DNA of 64,000 bases from Cyanoderma ruficeps (taxonomy: Eukaryota > Chordata > Aves > Passeriformes > Timaliidae), in contig VZDJ01000219.1 of NCBI GenBank assembly GCA_008694505.1, positions 12,348,010-12,412,009 on the forward strand. Reading direction: 5' to 3'. How positions within the stretch are numbered: the first letter of the stretch is position 1; each line of letters starts with the position of its first letter. This document shows, piece by piece, positions 55,561 through 64,000 of this stretch. A model generated the notes under the pieces. That model saw nothing but the letters and a program-made list of their open reading frames with translations, did not search any database and had not been told where the DNA came from. Position numbers and translations under genes: made by a program.

Positions 55561-58080
55561 GGTCCGGGTGGGGTAAGGGCCCTGCGATGCCCGGGGGGTG
55601 GTGCCACAGGCTCCCACAGTCGGTAGCCCTGCACTCGCCCTGGAGGTACCCTGGGGGTGCTGCCACCCCAATGCCATCCCCAGCCTCCTCAAGGGGTGAC
55701 AGCTACGTGCTCCCCGGGGTGACAGCCAGCAAAGGGCCACAGGCAGGGAGGGCAGCCCAGCCGCTGGCAAGACCTTAACAGCCCCTGCCACAGCCCACCT
55801 GGCCACTGCAGTGGGACACGTGGCTCTGCAGAACAGGGGTGCCAGCCCGGCACCCCAATACAGCAAGGGACCGAAATGGCACTGGGTGTCCTGGGGTCAC
55901 CCCGCTCCCTTGGGTGTCATACCCCCAAGCAGACTCCCCGCCGGCCTGGCCTGGGCAATTGTCCCTGAGCTAGGGCTCCCTCAGCCATTTGCCATCGGGG
56001 GGTTGTCACCAGCTCTTCTCTGCCATAACTGAGGCCGGTGGTCGTGGCCCCCATGGGAGACCCCTCTGTCTCCTTCGGACTGCGCCAAGCTTGGGGTCCA
56101 GAGTCCCCGCTGTCCCTTGGCTGCGCCCTGGAGCTGTGGCAGGAGCGGGGCAGCGTGGCTTCGGGGCGGAGCCGTGCCAGATTGCGGGTGGGCGATGGGT
56201 GTGGGTGCCCCACGCAGGCCATGACCCCGCCGCCGTTTCCTCCCCGTGGGCAGGGTGGCAGGCGCCCGCTGCGGCTGCACACACGGCGCATTGTTCCGCC
56301 GGGGCCCGGCCGGAAGGACTTCCTCCATCCCGGCCAGGGGATGACCTGGGGAATCCGGGTGCTGGCAGCCCGTTCCCACCACAGCCGGGCATAGCGGCTC
56401 CGGCGTCCGGCCGAGCCCCACCACCTCGCCCGCAGCAGGGCCGCAGTGGCCACGTGTCCCCCGGCCCCCTTGGCTCTGGCCCCGACTCACCTTGCTGGAA
56501 CTCGCCTCCTGCGATCCGACCTCACAGCGCGGCCACGGCAGCCGGGCACTGCCGGCTTGGCGGTTGTGGGGGTGCCCCAGCAGCATCCAGGGCGGGCCGG
56601 GGGCTGCGGCCATGCGGGGGGGCCGGGGTGCTCCCTTGAGGCATGGGGACCGCAGGGGCGGGGGGCACGGTGAGGCCCACGGGCATCGTCAGGTCAGGGC
56701 AAGGGCGGGCGAAGGGAGCCAGGCCTCCGGCCCCGCCAGCGCCGGGGGCCGGGAGCTGCCTTCCCCTTCCCCTTCTCCCCACGGCGGCGGGGGGAGGCAG
56801 GCGGGGGAGCGCTCCCCGAGCCACATGGTGGGCTGGAGGAGGAGCCGTTGCCCAGGCAACAGCTCAGAGCATCCTTCACCCCTGAAAATGGTGTGCGGAG
56901 CTGCCGCCACAGCCCCACGGCACGGGGCACTGCTCAGGACCCTCACAGCTCGCCTGTGTCCGTAGGCTTCAGGTCCCCCAGCTCTGGACTTACACCAACA
57001 TCCCCTCACCTGCCTGCTGCTACCCCCAGGCAAGGACAGGGATGGGGATGAGACACCCCCCAAATATTGGGGTACGGCTGGGCAGGTGAGAACAGGTAGA
57101 GCCACTTCCTTGCCCTGGTCTGGGCTGGCCATGGCTCTGTTCTCAGCCCAGCTCTGTCCCAGAGCCACCCTGAACATGGGACAGACACACAAACACGCTG
57201 GTGACCCCAGGACCTTGGTGCCAGGGTGCCATGACCCAGGCAGTGCCAGGAGGGCAGCACAAGCCTCCTGCCTGGTGTGTTTGGAACAGCAATCCCCAAG
57301 CAGTCCCCATCCCCCCGCCTGCCTTCCTTCCTTCCACGGCTGCAGAAAATTCCTGGATTTTACCCCAAGATGCCCCCTCTGAGTGTGAGAACTCCTCCTC
57401 GGCCCGCTCCCATAGCAACTGTTCCCTAGCTACCCGGCTGCACTTGCTATTCTCATCCCAGTGCAGCTGCGTGTGGCCCCCCCGTGCTGTGCACGAGGCT
57501 GTCACTGCTGCCGCCAGCCCTGGACCCCAAACCCACCCTGTGTCCCCGACCAAGCTGCCCCCCTTTGACGGCTTCACCCTTGGTGACCGTCGTGACCCTC
57601 ACCCCACGTCACCCCAGAGGGTCTCCCCTGGGAGGGCTGTTCCTTGTGCTAAGGAGCAGCACTCTGTGCTACCACATGGTTCCCATTCATGGTGGCCCCC
57701 TGAAGCAGTAATGCACCGTGACCAGAGGGCAGCAGGACTCTGTCCTGGCCCCACAGCACACCAAAAAGGGCTATGATGTGGATGGACATGCCCCAGAGGG
57801 GACCACTGACCATGCACAAGCATCCCAACATCACAAGGCCTCATACCTGTTGTGCCCCGAAAGTGACCCAAAACATGCAGCAGAATACACTGAAGGTCAT
57901 CTGTGATACTCAGGGCGAGGCCAGCATCAGCCTTTTTGCTCTGAGGAGCAACCTCAGCCCTTCCCTGCAGAACAGGAGCACCAGCAGAGCCCATGGCAGC
58001 CCAGAAATGAGGTCCCCGCTCCCCTTCTAACAGCCACCAACCCTGGATGGCTTGGAGCAGGCCCCCCATGACACGACAGC
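55561..58080. other. PRR7-GRK6 spacer, no gene recognised
   Basis: Moderately GC-rich. A minus-strand AAG|GTGAGT donor at 56491/56490 could end a noncoding exon. CCATGGGAGACC-type text and several short frames are not supported by conserved protein motifs. Confidence 0.4.
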
Positions 58081-58099
58081 GATACAATGCACAGCAGAT

Positions 58100-59473
58100 C
58101 TTTACACTTAACAAAAGGTTAAAAATTTAAATACTCTCCAACTTTAGTGCAAGGCAAGCAAATGATACCACAGGTCCAAGTAGGTGCTCATCCCCCCTGG
58201 GGGGCCTGGCTCAGAACGAGCAGAGGCGGCAGCACACGCACACACGTGTGCACAAACACACACAGAAGGGACAAGTTATTGCTCAGGACACAGCTGGGAC
58301 AAGTGTACACAAGAGGGGACAGGACAAGCCGAATAGAAAGGTGGGCTGATCCCCACACTGCTCCCCACAGAGGGCACCTGCCCCTGGGTGCAGGAGCTGT
58401 GCTGGCTCCCCAGAACCCCTGGGGACACACACTAAGCTGGTCCCAGCCCCCTCACTCTTGGGCCACAGCTTCACATGACCGCAGGAAGGGACATTCCCTT
58501 TATCACAGTTTTGCTCCCTGAGAGCAGGGTCCTTTATGTACTGCTCCTCCACCACTGAGCTGGGCCTGGGGATGGCCACATCTCTGGAATGCACAGGTCC
58601 TGAGCTGGAGGAACTGTGCTGTCACCGTCCTGCAGGATCAGACCAACCCTTTGGCCACAGCAGCAGCAGGTGCTCGGGAGTGGCTGTGTCCCGCCGTGCC
58701 AGTGGTCTGGAGAGGGGCTTGGAATCAGCTCGCCGGGGCTGGCAGCACGTGTGAGACGAGGCAGGAGGCAGCAGGCTCCAGCAGACAGGGACACAAGGAC
58801 AAGGCAGTGATGCTCTGCTGCCAGGACGCAACGGGAGATGCTTTGGCACAGTGCTTTCCCATGCCTCGGGGCTGGGCAATGGACTCCGCTGGAGCCAGGA
58901 CACCTCAGCACGGCCAGAAAGGTCCAGGAAAGATGATTTAGACACCTCAAGGCACAGAAGGCCTCCCTGGAACAAAGCTGGGACCGTCGCTCCTACCACA
59001 GGAGGACATTTGTGCCTGTGACAGGGTGGGGGTAGTGCAGGCCCCCACCCATAGATTAAAAACCGACATGTGATATGTACAGACCGACATATATAAATAT
59101 ACATCAAACCTGCGGTGCTGCTTCGGCACCGTGGAATGTGTCAGCAGAGCTGCTCCAGCCTGGCCTCAGCCCACGCCAGCACGATCCCTCCCCTCCCACC
59201 CTGGGCCTGGGCCGGGAGCGGCAGCTGGTGGCAGCAGCACCATCCCAAGTGGCAGATCTGGAAGCGTCCGGGTCTGTCTCAGGGCTTGCCCATGGTCAGA
59301 GGCAACCTGAGCCGTGTGCTGCTGCCAGCCTTGGAATCATCCTCAGAGTCTTCAAATACAGACGTATAAAACTGTAAACAAATCCACCTTGTGGGGCCAC
59401 TGCGACCGTGTCCTTCAGGCTGGGCACTCAGGAGAGGCAAGGGGGTCCCAGGGGCTGGAGAACAAGCTGTGCT
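58100..59473 (-). other. GRK6: Probable GRK6 3' UTR
   Basis: Downstream (leftward) of the GRK6 stop. No clear minus-strand AATAAA was found; variant hexamers such as GATAAA (plus-strand tttatc near 58498) are the best candidates. The AT-rich patches at 59080-59100 and 58105-58140 are typical of 3' UTR sequence, so the left limit is uncertain. Confidence 0.4.
58228..58263 (+). repeat. (CA)-rich microsatellite
   Basis: Imperfect CA/CG alternation, cacacgcacacacgtgtg, then aaacacacaca. Confidence 0.7.
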
Positions 59474-63972
<4,499 letters not shown>

Positions 63973-64000
63973 TTAGAAGACACAGCTGGAAGAGGGAGGT

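Noticed and set aside
54211..55866. 551-codon open frame on the minus strand
   Set aside because: It is GC-driven in the PRR7 upstream CpG island, with low-complexity Arg/Ala/Pro text, no domain and no splice context.

Overview
This is vertebrate nuclear DNA and almost certainly avian. CR1 LINE tails lie between and inside genes. Introns are short, promoters are dense in CpG, and the gene order DDX41-DOK3-PDLIM7-DBN1-PRR7-GRK6 matches human 5q35 (inverted in this window), a segment that in chicken lies on a small GC-rich chromosome. The proteins are clear orthologues of vertebrate families but differ from the human ones throughout. The species cannot be named from the sequence alone.

Layout, left to right: (1) 1-2681, minus strand, the N-terminal two thirds of a paralogue of ZFYVE28/LST2, cut by the left edge before its FYVE finger. 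(2) 2682-4532, two divergent CpG-rich promoters separated by an inverted pair of CR1 fragments. (3) 4533-11717, plus strand, FAM193B. (4) 12203-17206, plus, DDX41. (5) 17902-20850, plus, DOK3, whose first coding exon lies upstream of the first AATAAA after DDX41. (6) 21050-37058, plus, PDLIM7 (Enigma/LMP). (7) 40737-51289, plus, DBN1 (drebrin), including the neuronal drebrin-A exon. (8) 52301-53122, minus, PRR7, tail to tail with DBN1. (9) 59474 to the right edge, minus, the kinase-domain and C-terminal exons of GRK6.

The most unusual structure is inside PDLIM7. The exon pair encoding the conserved segment between the PDZ and LIM domains is present once in human PDLIM7. Here it is present five times in tandem (28542-34275), with a third 39-nt exon between copies. 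All 14 exons are open, bounded by canonical GT/AG sites and phase-compatible. The full chain closes to exactly 782 codons plus stop, against 457 residues in human. The copies alternate in type (1 resembles 3; 2 resembles 4), which points to duplication of a two-unit block. A 17-nt microexon at the position of the human LMP-2/LMP-3 insertion is also visible.

Second in interest is the ZFYVE28 paralogue. Together with FAM193B, DOK3 and GRK6 it mirrors ZFYVE28, FAM193A, DOK7 and GRK4 on human 4p16, so it looks like an ohnolog that mammals have lost.

The genes form a conserved neighbourhood, not a pathway, although PDLIM7 and DBN1 are both actin adaptors and DBN1 and PRR7 are both postsynaptic. 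Exon limits were read by eye from splice sites, reading phase and remembered protein families; no alignment or transcript data were available.
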